DNA of 64,000 bases from Mangrovibacter phragmitis (GCF_001655675.1 NZ_LYRP01000004.1:1-64000), one strand, 5' to 3'; shown: positions 45,231-55,627, numbered from the stretch's first letter. The notes: generated by a model from the sequence alone, not told the origin. Made by a program: numbers and translations.

Positions 45231-46603
45231 TAGGCAGCCTTACCGCCCGTATATTTGCTATCTTCTGGCTTACGCTCGCTTTGGTGCTGATGCTGGTGTT
45301 GATGTTACCCAAACTCGACTCCCGGCAAATGACCGAGCTGCTCCAAAGTGAGCAACGCCAGGGCATGATGATAGAACAACATGTTGAAGCGGAACTGGCT
45401 AATGACCCACCGAACGATTTAATGTGGTGGCGGCGTCTGTTTCGGGCAATAGATAAATGGGCGCCACCAGGTCAACGCTTATTGCTGGTCACCAGTGAAG
45501 GGCGGGTTATTGGTGCCCAACGCAATGAAATGCAAATTATCCGTAACTTTATCGGTCAGTCGGATAACGCAGCACACCCACAAAAGAAAAAATATGGTCG
45601 GGTTGAGCTGGTCGGCCCCTTTGCTGTTCGTGATGGCGAAGACATGTATCAGCTTTACTTAATTCGCCCGGCAAGCAGCTCTCAGTCGGATTTTATTAAT
45701 TTATTGTTCGACAGACCATTGCTGTTGCTCATTGTCACAATGTTAGTCAGTTCTCCACTTTTGCTATGGCTGGCATGGAGCCTGGCACGTCCGGCGCGCC
45801 GGCTTAAACTGGCCGCAGATGAAGTGGCTCATGGGGATCTTCGCCAACACCCTGAGCTCGAATCAGGCCCACAGGAGTTTCTGGCAGCCGGTTCAAGTTT
45901 CAACAAAATGGTCACTGCTCTCGAAAGGGTCATGACCTCACAGCAGAGGCTGCTGTCTGATATTTCCCATGAACTGCGTACACCATTGACCCGCCTTCAA
46001 CTGGGTACCGCGTTGTTGCGGCGACGTGCTGGCGAAAGTAAAGAGCTGGAACGTATTGAAATGGAAGCACAGCGCCTGGACAGCATGATTAATGACCTGC
46101 TGGTCATGTCGCGTAATCAGCAAAAAAATGCGCTGGTTAGTGAAACGATGAAGGCCAACCAAATCTGGAGCGAAGTGCTGGACAATGCGGCATTTGAAGC
46201 GGAGCAGATGGGCAAATCACTGGAAGTCACCTATCCACCCGGCCCATGGTTGCTTTATGGCAACCCTAATGCGCTGGAAAGTGCGCTGGAAAATATTGTT
46301 CGCAATGCGCTGCGTTATTCGCATACCCATATTGCAGTAAATTTCTCGGTTGATAACCAGGGGATTACTGTTACGGTGGATGACGATGGCCCAGGCGTCA
46401 GCCCGGAAGATCGGGAACATATTTTCAGGCCATTTTATCGCACAGATGAAGCCCGGGACCGGGAATCTGGTGGTACAGGGTTGGGGCTGGCCATTGTCGA
46501 TAGCGCCATTCAGCAGCACAGAGGCTGGGTCAAAGCCGATGACAGCCCATTAGGCGGATTACGCTTAGTATTGTGGTTACCGCTTTATCATCGTACAAAC
46601 TGA
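45227..46603 (+). CDS. cpxA: Envelope-stress sensor histidine kinase CpxA
   Basis: Inner-membrane sensor of envelope stress. The start at MIGSLTARIF overlaps cpxR by four bases; 458 residues. Two membrane spans (about residues 10-28 and 165-186) flank a periplasmic sensor domain. HAMP follows, then the phosphorylated histidine H248 in DISHELRTP, and a kinase domain with GPGVSPEDRE and GGTGLGLAIV. A hairpin with a short T run begins at its stop codon. Confidence 0.97.
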   Translation: MIGSLTARIFAIFWLTLALVLMLVLMLPKLDSRQMTELLQSEQRQGMMIEQHVEAELANDPPNDLMWWRRLFRAIDKWAPPGQRLLLVTSEGRVIGAQRNEMQIIRNFIGQSDNAAHPQKKKYGRVELVGPFAVRDGEDMYQLYLIRPASSSQSDFINLLFDRPLLLLIVTMLVSSPLLLWLAWSLARPARRLKLAADEVAHGDLRQHPELESGPQEFLAAGSSFNKMVTALERVMTSQQRLLSDISHELRTPLTRLQLGTALLRRRAGESKELERIEMEAQRLDSMINDLLVMSRNQQKNALVSETMKANQIWSEVLDNAAFEAEQMGKSLEVTYPPGPWLLYGNPNALESALENIVRNALRYSHTHIAVNFSVDNQGITVTVDDDGPGVSPEDREHIFRPFYRTDEARDRESGGTGLGLAIVDSAIQQHRGWVKADDSPLGGLRLVLWLPLYHRTN

Positions 46604-46626
46604 GGCCTTCACGGCCTCTCGTTTTA
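46602..46626 (+). terminator. Terminator of cpxRA
   Basis: GAGGCC and GGCCTC pair around TTCAC and are followed by TCGTTTT. The left arm overlaps the TGA stop codon of cpxA. Confidence 0.7.
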
Positions 46627-46676
46627 CTGCACGGTTAAATTTGCTATTCTTGCGCCCCTGACCAGGGGGTTGTTGT

Positions 46677-47150
46677 ATGTTGAATATCGTTTTGTTTGAG
46701 CCCGAGATCCCACCGAATACCGGGAATATTATTCGCCTGTGTGCCAATACAGGTTTCCGTCTGCATATCATTGAACCCATGGGTTTTACATGGGATGACA
46801 AGCGACTGCGCAGAGCCGGGCTGGATTACCATGAGTTTACGGCGGTTATACGTCATCACGACTACCCGGCTTTCCTTGAAAAAGAACAACCGGGCCGGCT
46901 ATTCGCACTCACCACAAAAGGTACCCCAGCGCACAGCGCAGTGGCATATCAGCAAGGTGATTATTTGATGTTTGGCCCGGAAACACGCGGCCTGCCAGCA
47001 TCAATTCTCGATACATTTCCTGCTGAACAGAAAATTCGTATCCCTATGGTAGCTGACAGCCGGAGTATGAACCTGTCTAATTCTGTTGCTGTCGTGGTAT
47101 ATGAGGCCTGGCGCCAACTGGGCTACGATGGCGCAGCACCACGCAGTTAA
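46677..47150 (+). CDS. trmL: tRNA (cytidine/uridine-2'-O-)-methyltransferase TrmL
   Basis: SPOUT methyltransferase that modifies the wobble base of tRNA-Leu isoacceptors. 157 residues, as in E. coli. The three knot motifs are [20 protein letters not shown] (N-terminal), [11 protein letters not shown] (about residues 99-109) and [13 protein letters not shown] (about residues 129-141). Its last four bases overlap the 3' end of the converging cysE. Confidence 0.96.
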   Translation: MLNIVLFEPEIPPNTGNIIRLCANTGFRLHIIEPMGFTWDDKRLRRAGLDYHEFTAVIRHHDYPAFLEKEQPGRLFALTTKGTPAHSAVAYQQGDYLMFGPETRGLPASILDTFPAEQKIRIPMVADSRSMNLSNSVAVVVYEAWRQLGYDGAAPRS

Positions 47151-47968
47151 ATACCATCGCCATCTTCGAAGCCGTGATTCAGGGCATTAAAGAGCTGGTC
47201 CATATCCATTGATGGCTTCTCGCTGTCGGGTTTACCGACTACACGAGCCGGCACTCCTGCTGCTGTGGTATGTGCAGCCACGGGCTGTAACACAACGGAA
47301 CCAGCTCCAATTTTGGCTCCCCGGCCCACTTCAATGTTGCCGAGAATTTTTGCTCCCGCACCAATCATGACACCTTCGCGAATTTTCGGATGGCGATCAC
47401 CACTGGTTTTACCTGTCCCGCCCAACGTCACCGACTGGAGAATAGACACATCATCCTCCACCACAGCCGTTTCACCGATCACGATACCTGTCGCGTGATC
47501 CAGCATGATCCCTCGGCCTATGCGGGCAGCGGGATGGATATCAACCTGAAAAGTTACTGAGACCTGGTTTTGCAGAAAAATCGCCAGAGCTTGCCGCCCC
47601 TGCCCCCACAACCAGTGACCAATACGATAAGCCTGCAACGCATGGAACCCTTTCAGATATAACAATGGCGTTGAATACTTATCTACTGCCGGGTCGCGCG
47701 TGCGCACAGCCTGAATATCGCAGGCCGCAGAAGCTATCATTTCAGGATCAGCAGAATAGGCTTCTTCCACTACTTCACGGATGGCAATCGCTGGCATAAT
47801 AGCTGAAGCAAGCTTATTCGCCAGCATATAACTGAGCGCACTACCCAAATTTTCGTGTTTAAGTAATGTCGCATGATAGAAACTCGCCAGCATCGGCTCA
47901 CAATCGGCCAATGCCCGGGCTTCGGCTTTAATGTTCTTCCAAACCAGGTCAAGTTCTTCACACGGCAT
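47147..47968 (-). CDS. cysE: Serine acetyltransferase
   Basis: Makes O-acetylserine, the committed step to cysteine, and is inhibited by cysteine. The start at [13 protein letters not shown] gives 273 residues, as in E. coli, with GGAG 8 bases upstream. An N-terminal helical domain precedes the left-handed beta helix of hexapeptide repeats (from about residue 140) with the catalytic histidine in DIHPAARIG and [12 protein letters not shown]. It is the last gene of the leftward yibN-grxC-secB-gpsA-cysE block. Confidence 0.97.
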   Translation of the reverse strand: MPCEELDLVWKNIKAEARALADCEPMLASFYHATLLKHENLGSALSYMLANKLASAIMPAIAIREVVEEAYSADPEMIASAACDIQAVRTRDPAVDKYSTPLLYLKGFHALQAYRIGHWLWGQGRQALAIFLQNQVSVTFQVDIHPAARIGRGIMLDHATGIVIGETAVVEDDVSILQSVTLGGTGKTSGDRHPKIREGVMIGAGAKILGNIEVGRGAKIGAGSVVLQPVAAHTTAAGVPARVVGKPDSEKPSMDMDQLFNALNHGFEDGDGI

Positions 47969-48046
47969 TGTTTTCTCCAGACAGAAATAAGAAACCGGCG
48001 ACATATGCATATGCCACCGGTTTTAATCATAAACACGCGTTCCGTG

Positions 48047-49060
48047 TCAGTGACTGCTTTCATCCTTGCGCGCACGACCAAGTAGTGTCAGCGCGGCGTC
48101 CCGGGCATCTTTATTACAGTATAATACCTGATAAATTTGCTCAGTTATTGGCATTTCTACACCATAACGTTGCGCCAGAGCCCGCACCTCTTTGGTATTT
48201 CGATACCCTTCGACAACCTGACCAATTTGATCCTGAGCAGACTGCACATCCGCGCCCTGCCCCAGCATCATACCGAAGCGCCGGTTACGAGACTGGTTGT
48301 CGGTACAAGTCAGGACTAAATCACCTAACCCGGCCATTCCCATGAAAGTTGTTGGGTCTGCACCCAGAGCAGACCCCAAACGCGACATCTCTGCCAGCCC
48401 ACGGGTAATCAACGCAGTTCTGGCATTAGCGCCGAAACCAATCCCATCAGACATCCCGGCACCAATAGCAATCACGTTCTTCACCGCGCCACCCAACTGC
48501 ACGCCGATAAAATCCGGGTTGCTATACACGCGGAAGCTTTTCCCGCAATGCAGCAGATGCTGCAGGTCAGCCGCAAACTTGTCATCTGTGGCCGCCAGCG
48601 CAATGGCCGTTGGCAAGCCAGCCGCCAGTTCTTTAGCAAATGTTGGGCCTGACAATACCGCCAGAGGGATAGTGTCACCCAGCTCATCTCTTGCAACATC
48701 CTGCAGCAAACGCCCGGTCTCTGCTTCAAGACCTTTTGTGGCCCAAACAACCCGGGCATCGGGGCGCAGCAGTGGCTTAAGCTGACGCAGAACATCACCA
48801 AAAACATGACTTGGCACTACAACCAGAACATTACGGCTGGCAGCCAGTGCCTTTGCCAGAGAGCTTTCCGGATGGAGAGTATCAGGGAATGCAACGTCAG
48901 GAAGGAATGCGGCATTGCATCGCTCTGCCGCAAGTGTGGCGATATGGGCGGGATCATGCCCCCATAAAACCACATGGTGGCCATTACGTGCGACGGTAAT
49001 GGCCAGTGCTGTGCCATAAGAGCCGGCACCAATCACGGTCATGGAGGCATTCATTGTCAT
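48047..49060 (-). CDS. gpsA: Glycerol-3-phosphate dehydrogenase [NAD(P)+]
   Basis: Biosynthetic enzyme that makes sn-glycerol 3-phosphate for phospholipids. 337 residues. The nucleotide-binding motif [12 protein letters not shown] is at about residues 9-20, the catalytic lysine lies in [13 protein letters not shown] (about residue 194), and QSRNRRFG is conserved. Its ATG shares one base with the secB stop codon (TGATG), so translation is coupled. Confidence 0.97.
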   Translation of the reverse strand: MTMNASMTVIGAGSYGTALAITVARNGHHVVLWGHDPAHIATLAAERCNAAFLPDVAFPDTLHPESSLAKALAASRNVLVVVPSHVFGDVLRQLKPLLRPDARVVWATKGLEAETGRLLQDVARDELGDTIPLAVLSGPTFAKELAAGLPTAIALAATDDKFAADLQHLLHCGKSFRVYSNPDFIGVQLGGAVKNVIAIGAGMSDGIGFGANARTALITRGLAEMSRLGSALGADPTTFMGMAGLGDLVLTCTDNQSRNRRFGMMLGQGADVQSAQDQIGQVVEGYRNTKEVRALAQRYGVEMPITEQIYQVLYCNKDARDAALTLLGRARKDESSH

Positions 49061-49527
49061 CAGGCGTCCTGATGTTCTTCCGTACCTTCACCTGACTGCT
49101 GCTGCAGGTAATTCATAAACAGCGCGTCAAAGTTTACCGGAGCCAGGTTCAACTGAGGGAATGTACCACGAGAAACCAGGCTGGTAATGCATTCGCGAGC
49201 ATACGGGAACAGAATGTTAGGGCAATAAGCCCCCAGGCAATGCGCCAGTTGTGTACCTTCAATACCACCGACAGTAAAAATACCGCCCTGCTGAACTTCA
49301 CACAGGAAAGCGGTTTCTTCTTCTACTGTAGCCGTCACAGTAACACGCAAAACCACTTCGTACACATCATCAGCTAACTGGCTGGAGGCAGTATCCAGAT
49401 CGAGTTTTACTTCTGGTTGCCAGTCTTTCTGGAAAATGTGCGGTGCATGAGGCGCTTCGAAAGAAATATCCTTGGTGTAAACGCGCTGAATCTGAAAAGA
49501 CATTTCAGTATTATTTTGTTCTGACAT
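49060..49527 (-). CDS. secB: Protein-export chaperone SecB
   Basis: Tetrameric cytoplasmic chaperone that keeps pre-proteins unfolded and hands them to SecA. 155 residues, as in E. coli, with the conserved [20 protein letters not shown] near the N-terminus and the [20 protein letters not shown] block. It lies between grxC and gpsA. Confidence 0.97.
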   Translation of the reverse strand: MSEQNNTEMSFQIQRVYTKDISFEAPHAPHIFQKDWQPEVKLDLDTASSQLADDVYEVVLRVTVTATVEEETAFLCEVQQGGIFTVGGIEGTQLAHCLGAYCPNILFPYARECITSLVSRGTFPQLNLAPVNFDALFMNYLQQQSGEGTEEHQDA

Positions 49528-49579
49528 GTGTCAACCCTTAACGTTTTGTCCTTAATATCATTAATGGACAGCTAAAAAA

Positions 49580-49831
49580 TTAGTTTAACAGGGGATCAAG
49601 TCCACCACGAGCGTCCAGCGCATACAAGTCATCACAGCCGCCAATGTGCTGTTCATCAATAAAAATCTGCGGAACTGTACGGCGCCCACTACGCTCCATC
49701 ATCTGGGTACGTAACCCATCATCTCTGTCAATAATGATTTCGTTGAAAGAGACACCTTTACTTTTCAGCAGCGCTTTAGCACGTGAGCAGTAAGGACAGG
49801 TTGTTGTGGTATAGATCTCAATATTAGCCAT
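49580..49831 (-). CDS. grxC: Glutaredoxin 3
   Basis: Glutathione-dependent dithiol oxidoreductase. The start is the ATG at 49831 (83 residues); the preceding codon is GTG and GAGGAG lies upstream. The active site CPYC is at residues 12-15, and the glutathione-binding segments TVPQIFID and GGCDDLYAL are present. It lies in the yibN-grxC-secB-gpsA-cysE block. Confidence 0.97.
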   Translation of the reverse strand: MANIEIYTTTTCPYCSRAKALLKSKGVSFNEIIIDRDDGLRTQMMERSGRRTVPQIFIDEQHIGGCDDLYALDARGGLDPLLN

Positions 49832-49851
49832 CACAACTCCTCATTTACCGG

Positions 49852-50283
49852 TTATTTACCGCGCACCAGAGGCAAATTCTCACCACTCCAGCCCGCGACA
49901 CCTTCTTTCAATACGGTCACTTGTTCGAAACCCGCTTTACTCAGTGCGCCAGCCAGTTCCTGCGAAGACATACCGTTGGCATCAACTACAATGATGGGTT
50001 TGTTTTTATGTTTTTCAAGCTCGCCCACATTGCCAGCTTTGATTTCGTTAGGCAGCACATTGATTGCATTGGCAATATGCCCTTTACGGAAATCATCACG
50101 CTGGCGCACGTCCACGACCACCGCATCTTCTTTGTTAATCAACCGTGTTGCTTCACCACGTGAAATCACTTTCACTTTAGAGGCAAGGCCTTTGAAAGTA
50201 GTAACCAGCACAGCCAGTAATAAGCCAACCCAGGCGATACTCAGCACCGGATGACGGCTAACAAATTGCATAATCTCTTGCAT
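49852..50283 (-). CDS. yibN: Membrane-anchored rhodanese-like protein YibN, lacking cysteine
   Basis: The start at [13 protein letters not shown] gives 143 residues, as in E. coli. One N-terminal membrane span (about residues 13-31) is followed by a rhodanese fold with [19 protein letters not shown] and a C-terminal [15 protein letters not shown]. At the place where E. coli has GMQCQE this protein reads GMSSQE, and there is no cysteine anywhere in the chain, so it cannot act by a persulfide in the usual way. The family is close to a membrane-protein insertion partner role in E. coli reports, which I recall but cannot check. It is the first gene of the leftward block. Confidence 0.92.
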   Translation of the reverse strand: MQEIMQFVSRHPVLSIAWVGLLLAVLVTTFKGLASKVKVISRGEATRLINKEDAVVVDVRQRDDFRKGHIANAINVLPNEIKAGNVGELEKHKNKPIIVVDANGMSSQELAGALSKAGFEQVTVLKEGVAGWSGENLPLVRGK

Positions 50284-50529
50284 GGGGGGTTGTAACTCCC
50301 GAATCAGTGAAAAAACCAGGAAAGGAGTATACCTGCGCGTTGTTCTAAATACAGCCAAAGAGCATCAGGTTATGCATTTTCTGCTGCAAGTGGTGAAAAA
50401 AAACATCAACCCTCCGGAGATATGTGAGCTGGCTCCACGCTTTCTTTGATCTTCCGGGGCTATTTACTGAGGCCAACTGTAGTAAAATTACGCAAAAGAA
50501 TTGTGTCTTTTACGTAAGAGGTTGTTGCA

Positions 50530-52077
50530 ATGTCGGTTTCTAAAAAACCTATGGTTCTGGTTATTCTTGATGGTTATGGCTACCGCGAAGATAAACAGGA
50601 TAATGCCATTCTGAATGCTAAAACCCCGGTAATGGATAGTTTGTGGGCACAACGTCCACACACTTTGATTGACGCCTCCGGTCTTGAAGTTGGCCTGCCT
50701 GACCGCCAAATGGGTAACTCCGAAGTCGGTCACGTTAATCTGGGCGCTGGTCGTATCGTTTACCAGGATTTAACGCGTCTTGATGTTGAAATCAAAGAAC
50801 GTACTTTCTTTGCAAATCCAGTATTAACTGCCGCTGTTGATAAAGCTGTTGCGGCAAATAAAGCCGTCCACATTATGGGCCTGATGTCTCCTGGCGGTGT
50901 GCACAGCCATGAAGACCACATCATGGCCATGGTGGAACTGGCAGCTGAACGTGGTGCAACAGCCATTTATCTGCATGCATTCCTTGATGGCCGCGACACC
51001 CCACCACGTAGTGCTGAAGCGACACTGAAACGTTTTGAAGATAAGTTCGCGACTTTGGGCAAAGGCCGCATTGCGTCTCTGATTGGGCGTTATTACGCCA
51101 TGGACCGCGATAATCGCTGGGATCGCGTTGAACTGGCTTATGACCTGATGACACAAGCTCAGGGCGAATTTCAGGCAGACAGCGCAGTTGCCGGCTTACA
51201 GGCGGCTTATGCTCGTGATGAAAATGATGAGTTTGTTAAACCGACAGTTATTCGTGCAGCAGGCGAAGCCGATGCAGCAATGCAGGATGGCGATACCTTA
51301 GTTTTCATGAATTTCCGTGCAGATCGTGCTCGTCAAATTACCCGCGCATTCGTCAATTCTGACTTTGATGGTTTCTCCCGTAAAAAAGTGGTGAACTTCA
51401 GCGAATTCGTCATGCTGACAGAATATGCAGCGGACATTAAAACCGCCTGTGCATACCCACCAGCCTCACTGGCTAATACCTTTGGCGAGTGGATGGCGAA
51501 AAACAATAAAACTCAGTTACGTATTTCTGAAACCGAAAAATATGCTCATGTCACTTTCTTCTTTAACGGTGGTGTAGAAGAACCGTTCCCGGGGGAAGAT
51601 CGCGTACTGGTGAATTCTCCGAAAGTTGCGACTTACGACCTGCAACCTGAAATGAGTTCAGCAGAACTTACCAGCAAGCTGGTCGCTGCAATTACCAGCG
51701 GGAAATACGACACCATAATCTGTAACTACCCTAATGGCGATATGGTAGGGCACACAGGCGTCTTTGAAGCCGCTGTGACTGCAGTCGAAACGCTGGACAA
51801 GTGTGTTGAGCAAGTAGTTAAGGCCGTAGAATCTGTTGATGGTCAATTACTTATCACCGCAGACCATGGTAATGCCGAACAAATGCGTGACCCGTCTACA
51901 GGCCAGGCACATACTGCCCATACCAACCTGCCTGTACCACTGATTTATGTTGGCAATAACGCTACAAAAGCCGTGAATGGCGGAAAATTGTCTGATATCG
52001 CTCCCACCATGCTAAGCCTGATGGGTATGGAAATCCCACAAGAGATGACTGGCAAGCCGCTGTTCATCGTGGAATAA
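50530..52077 (+). CDS. gpmM: 2,3-bisphosphoglycerate-independent phosphoglycerate mutase
   Basis: Manganese-dependent isomerisation of 3- to 2-phosphoglycerate. 515 residues. The metal site begins with [11 protein letters not shown], the catalytic serine is S64 in [14 protein letters not shown], and the C-terminal metal ligands lie in [11 protein letters not shown] and [11 protein letters not shown]. It is the first gene of gpmM-envC-yibQ, but a terminator-like hairpin follows it. Confidence 0.97.
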   Translation: MSVSKKPMVLVILDGYGYREDKQDNAILNAKTPVMDSLWAQRPHTLIDASGLEVGLPDRQMGNSEVGHVNLGAGRIVYQDLTRLDVEIKERTFFANPVLTAAVDKAVAANKAVHIMGLMSPGGVHSHEDHIMAMVELAAERGATAIYLHAFLDGRDTPPRSAEATLKRFEDKFATLGKGRIASLIGRYYAMDRDNRWDRVELAYDLMTQAQGEFQADSAVAGLQAAYARDENDEFVKPTVIRAAGEADAAMQDGDTLVFMNFRADRARQITRAFVNSDFDGFSRKKVVNFSEFVMLTEYAADIKTACAYPPASLANTFGEWMAKNNKTQLRISETEKYAHVTFFFNGGVEEPFPGEDRVLVNSPKVATYDLQPEMSSAELTSKLVAAITSGKYDTIICNYPNGDMVGHTGVFEAAVTAVETLDKCVEQVVKAVESVDGQLLITADHGNAEQMRDPSTGQAHTAHTNLPVPLIYVGNNATKAVNGGKLSDIAPTMLSLMGMEIPQEMTGKPLFIVE

Positions 52078-52108
52078 TCGCTCCCCATGAGGGGAAAAGC
52101 GATTTTTT
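52078..52108 (+). terminator. Terminator-like hairpin between gpmM and envC
   Basis: TCGCT-CCCC pairs with GGGG and AGCGA (three A bulged) across the loop ATGA and is followed by six T. It starts one base after the gpmM stop codon, so it should reduce transcription into envC. Confidence 0.75.
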
Positions 52109-52125
52109 CAATAACCTGTGTCTCA

Positions 52126-53373
52126 TTGAAGCCTCACCGCTCAGCTTTGAAACACATCTTTTACGCCAGCGTGATAAGCGCTGGCGTATTGTTGCGTCCG
52201 TTATCTGCACTGGCAGATGACAAGCAACAGCTCCAGTCTATCCAGCAAGATATTGCCGCGAAAGAGCGTGCTGTGCGCCAGCAAATGCAACAGCGTGCAG
52301 AGCTACTGGCTCAACTAAAAAAACAAGAGCAGGCCATTGCGGTTGCCAGTAAAAAACTGCATGAGACGCAATCGACACTCGCCGCACTGGATAAGCAAAT
52401 CACAGAAATGAGCGCCTCAATCGCCCGTCTCGAAAAACAAAAAGCAATGCAGGAACGTAACCTGGCGGCACAGCTGGATGCGGCTTTTCGCCAGGGGAAA
52501 CATTCAGGTCTGGAAATGTTACTCGATGGAGAACAGGGTCAGCGGAATGAACGCCTGCAAGCTTATTTTGGCTATCTGAATCAGGCACGACAGGAAACTA
52601 TTGAGCAATTAAAACAAACCCGCGCCGAAGTCGCTGTACAACGTAGCCAATTAGAAGATAAGCAAACTGAACAACAAACTCTGCTCTATGAGCAGAAAGC
52701 ACAACAAGAAAAGCTGGAAGCCGCACGAGATGAACGGCAAAAAACCCTGCGGAGCCTGGAAGGATCTATCCAGGCAGGCCAGCAACAACTTAACGAAATG
52801 CGCCAGAACGAAGCTCGCCTGCGTAACAGCATCGCCCGGGCGGCAGCCGCCGCAAAAGCCCGGGCAGATAAAGAAGCCCGGGAAGCGCAGAAAATTCGCG
52901 ATCGTGAACAAAGTGCAGCCAAAAAAGGTACCACATACAAACCGACACCCAGCGAACGGGAATTAATGGCAAGAACCGGTGGTTTAGGGACTCCGCGTGG
53001 CCAGGCATACTGGCCGGTGCGTGGGCCAATACTTCATCGGTATGGCGAACAACTGCAAGGTGAGTTACGGTGGAAGGGCATTGTCATTGGTGCCAGTGAA
53101 GGTACCGAGGTCAAAGCTATCGCGGATGGAAGGGTCATCCTTGCTGACTGGCTTCAGGGTTATGGCCTTGTTGTCGTTGTCGACCACGGGAAAGGTGATA
53201 TGAGCCTGTACGGATACAACCAAAGTGCGCTGGTCAGTGTTGGCGCACAAGTCCGGGCAGGGCAACCAATCGCACTGGTGGGCAGCAGTGGAGGCCAGGG
53301 TCGCCCTTCTCTCTATTTCGAAATTCGCCGCCAGGGTCAGGCGGTCAATCCACAACCGTGGTTGGGAAGATAA
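52126..53373 (+). CDS. envC: Murein hydrolase activator EnvC
   Basis: Periplasmic activator of the amidases AmiA and AmiB at the septum. A signal peptide ends SALA, then long coiled coils run from about residue 32 to 260 and a C-terminal LytM domain follows. The LytM domain is degenerate (LRWKGIVIGASEGTEVKA lacks the zinc histidine), as in E. coli EnvC, which is an activator and not an enzyme. The start is uncertain: TTG at 52126 gives 415 residues aligning with the E. coli signal peptide (KPHRSALKHIFYASV), while the in-frame ATG at 52087 lies in a terminator hairpin loop. Its stop is 3 bases before yibQ. Confidence 0.9.
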   Translation: MKPHRSALKHIFYASVISAGVLLRPLSALADDKQQLQSIQQDIAAKERAVRQQMQQRAELLAQLKKQEQAIAVASKKLHETQSTLAALDKQITEMSASIARLEKQKAMQERNLAAQLDAAFRQGKHSGLEMLLDGEQGQRNERLQAYFGYLNQARQETIEQLKQTRAEVAVQRSQLEDKQTEQQTLLYEQKAQQEKLEAARDERQKTLRSLEGSIQAGQQQLNEMRQNEARLRNSIARAAAAAKARADKEAREAQKIRDREQSAAKKGTTYKPTPSERELMARTGGLGTPRGQAYWPVRGPILHRYGEQLQGELRWKGIVIGASEGTEVKAIADGRVILADWLQGYGLVVVVDHGKGDMSLYGYNQSALVSVGAQVRAGQPIALVGSSGGQGRPSLYFEIRRQGQAVNPQPWLGR

Positions 53374-53376
53374 GTT

Positions 53377-54327
53377 TTGCTTCAGTTTCGTCAACTCGCG
53401 CTTGCCGCATCTACACTGCTACTTTGCAGTACCTCCGTTATGGCTGGTCGCCTCGCTATCGTTATTGATGACTTTGGCTACCGCCCACATACAGAAAACC
53501 AGGTTATTGCATTACCCGCCCCCATATCTGTCGCGGTATTACCCAATGCACCCCATGCCAGGGAAATGGCCACTAAAGCTCACGATGCCGGGCATGAAGT
53601 GCTGATACATTTGCCCATGGCGCCTATCAGCAAACAGCCTTTAGAGGTTGATACGCTGCGACCGGAAATGAGCAGTGCAGAAATTGACCGTATTGTACGC
53701 GATGCCGTCAACAAGGTGCCTTATGCCGTTGGGCTTAATAACCATATGGGCAGCGCAATGACCTCAAGCCTGTTTGGCATGCAAAAAGTGATGCAGGCGC
53801 TGAACAGCTATAATCTCTATTTTTTGGATAGCATGACCATTGGCAACAGCCAGTCAATGCGCGCGGCGATCGGCACACATGTCAGGGTCATTAAGCGCAA
53901 TGTGTTTCTTGATGATACGCAGAATGAAGCAGATATTCGTTACCAGTTTAACCGCGCAATAAAGCTGGCACGCCATAATGGCTATGCCATAGCGATTGGT
54001 CACCCACACCCAACCACCGTCAAAGTACTGCAGCAAATGGTCTATAACTTGCCACCGGATATTACGTTAGTCAGGCCGAGTAGCCTGCTTAATGAGCCGC
54101 AGGTGGACCATTCCACACCACCAGGCCCGGAAAAACAGCTACCACGTAATCCTTTCCGTGGATCCCAGTTGTGTAAAGCGAAAAAACCATTAGCACCAGT
54201 CACCCCTGTACGGTTTTTTGAAGTACTACAAGACAGCATCAGCCAAAGTACTTTGTTTAATTATTTCCGTCACCAGTGGCAGGGGTGGATTCCTGTTCAA
54301 AAGAACAATAATATTGCGAAAAAATAA
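53377..54327 (+). CDS. yibQ: Divergent polysaccharide deacetylase family protein YibQ
   Basis: 316 residues beginning with TTG (MLQFRQLAL; E. coli YibQ also begins MLQFR). A signal peptide ends near VMAG. The fold follows with IVIDDFGYR, VLIHLPM, GLNNHMGS and IAIGHPHPTT, which correspond to the aspartate and histidine positions of NodB-type deacetylases. It is translationally linked to envC. Substrate unknown; a role in the cell envelope is inferred from location. Confidence 0.92.
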   Translation: MLQFRQLALAASTLLLCSTSVMAGRLAIVIDDFGYRPHTENQVIALPAPISVAVLPNAPHAREMATKAHDAGHEVLIHLPMAPISKQPLEVDTLRPEMSSAEIDRIVRDAVNKVPYAVGLNNHMGSAMTSSLFGMQKVMQALNSYNLYFLDSMTIGNSQSMRAAIGTHVRVIKRNVFLDDTQNEADIRYQFNRAIKLARHNGYAIAIGHPHPTTVKVLQQMVYNLPPDITLVRPSSLLNEPQVDHSTPPGPEKQLPRNPFRGSQLCKAKKPLAPVTPVRFFEVLQDSISQSTLFNYFRHQWQGWIPVQKNNNIAKK

Positions 54328-54334
54328 GAATGAT

Positions 54335-54369
54335 AATGTCGGCCATTATTTATCCTAATTGCCGACATT
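54335..54369. terminator. Stem-loop between yibQ and the converging glycosyltransferase gene
   Basis: AATGTCGGC and GCCGACATT form a nine-base-pair stem with a 17-base loop, just after the yibQ stop codon. No strong T run follows. It probably protects or ends the envC-yibQ transcript. Confidence 0.55.
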
Positions 54370-54418
54370 CACCTATTGTACAATTCATAAATGATATAAA
54401 CCCTCAATTATTTGGAGG

Positions 54419-55516
54419 TCAATCACCGTCACATGCTAATGCATTGATTGTTTCACTGCATACCAAATCAAGATCAAGCTTATGAACTTTCTTATCAAAA
54501 ATAAGTTGCTTTGCGTTCCTGCTCAAGGGAGAGAATATTGTATTCCCCTCATATTCCTTATTATGATCCAGCAGCATAGAAAAATACACAGCAATAAGTT
54601 TCTTATCAAAAGCACAGGCTATATGTACAATAGCAGTATCAACTGAAACAACTAGATCAGCTTTTTTAATGAGTGCAATTGCATCCCATAAAGAATTAAA
54701 TATGCATATTGATACATTATCTTTCTTGATGTGTTTATTAAGTGGTTCAATTTTTCTCCCCTCACCAATAATAAAAACATGCACTCCACGTTGGCTGGCT
54801 ACCTTCTCTACCAGAACACTTAATTCTTCAAGGTTAAAACTACGCTCATCAACGCTCGCAAATGGGTTTATCACTACTAAATTTTTATCTTTAAAATCAT
54901 CAAGATAAGAGGATAAAAATAATTCATTTTCTAATGGCACAGATAAACGATACGACAATTCTTCTACACCAGCCCCCATAAAATCAAGGATTTCACGCTG
55001 AGCACTGGTGATATGAAATTTTTGCCTGACAGGAATTATGAGGTTATACGGTTTGCGGATCCACCCACCAACAGAAATTGCATATTTATATTTGATGTTT
55101 TTTAAAATAGCAACATTAAAAACCTCTTTTCTCTTCATCCATGAATACAGGCTCACAATCAGGTCGGTTTCGATTCTGCCCATATCATTTATTTTATTTA
55201 AATCGACTACATAAACCTCATCAATATATTCAATTCTTTCGAAAAGAGGGCGATTTCTTTCTTCCACAATAACTTGAACAATATACCCGGCAGATTTTAA
55301 CTGATGCCATAGCCCTGTGTGACAGACTGCATCTCCAATTCCCAGGTCGACAAACGGAAACAATACACGATTTACAGAGTGGAAATTTATACTCTGCATG
55401 TATTTATCGTCTATTAAGCGAGCCATTGTATAAAGTTTAACTTTTCGCTTAAACTCTTTTGTTTTATAATTCCTTTCCCTGTTAAGCTTTTTTAAAAAAC
55501 CAATTAATTTCATCAT
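54419..55516 (-). CDS. Glycosyltransferase family 9 (heptosyltransferase-like)
   Basis: About 365 residues from the ATG at 55516 (a TTG at 55528 is an alternative). It has the two-lobed GT-B layout of LPS heptosyltransferases: an N-terminal half with FVDLGIGDAVCHTGLWHQLK, and a C-terminal half with NLVVINPFASVDERSF, VFIIGEGRK and the donor-binding VSVDTAIVHIACAF. The gene is clearly more A+T-rich than its neighbours. It sits alone, leftward, in the place where E. coli has waaH (yibD), but is unrelated to it in family. A role in LPS core decoration is inferred from location and family; the sugar is unknown. Confidence 0.75.
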   Translation of the reverse strand: MMKLIGFLKKLNRERNYKTKEFKRKVKLYTMARLIDDKYMQSINFHSVNRVLFPFVDLGIGDAVCHTGLWHQLKSAGYIVQVIVEERNRPLFERIEYIDEVYVVDLNKINDMGRIETDLIVSLYSWMKRKEVFNVAILKNIKYKYAISVGGWIRKPYNLIIPVRQKFHITSAQREILDFMGAGVEELSYRLSVPLENELFLSSYLDDFKDKNLVVINPFASVDERSFNLEELSVLVEKVASQRGVHVFIIGEGRKIEPLNKHIKKDNVSICIFNSLWDAIALIKKADLVVSVDTAIVHIACAFDKKLIAVYFSMLLDHNKEYEGNTIFSPLSRNAKQLIFDKKVHKLDLDLVCSETINALACDGD

Positions 55517-55627
55517 AGTAAATTTCAATTATATCGCTTTTACGCTAGTATAGCGTCAAAAAGCTGAAAAGATAGCTTATATAGATAACAATGAAATATC
55601 TCTATACTATATCTCTTCGCCATCAAA

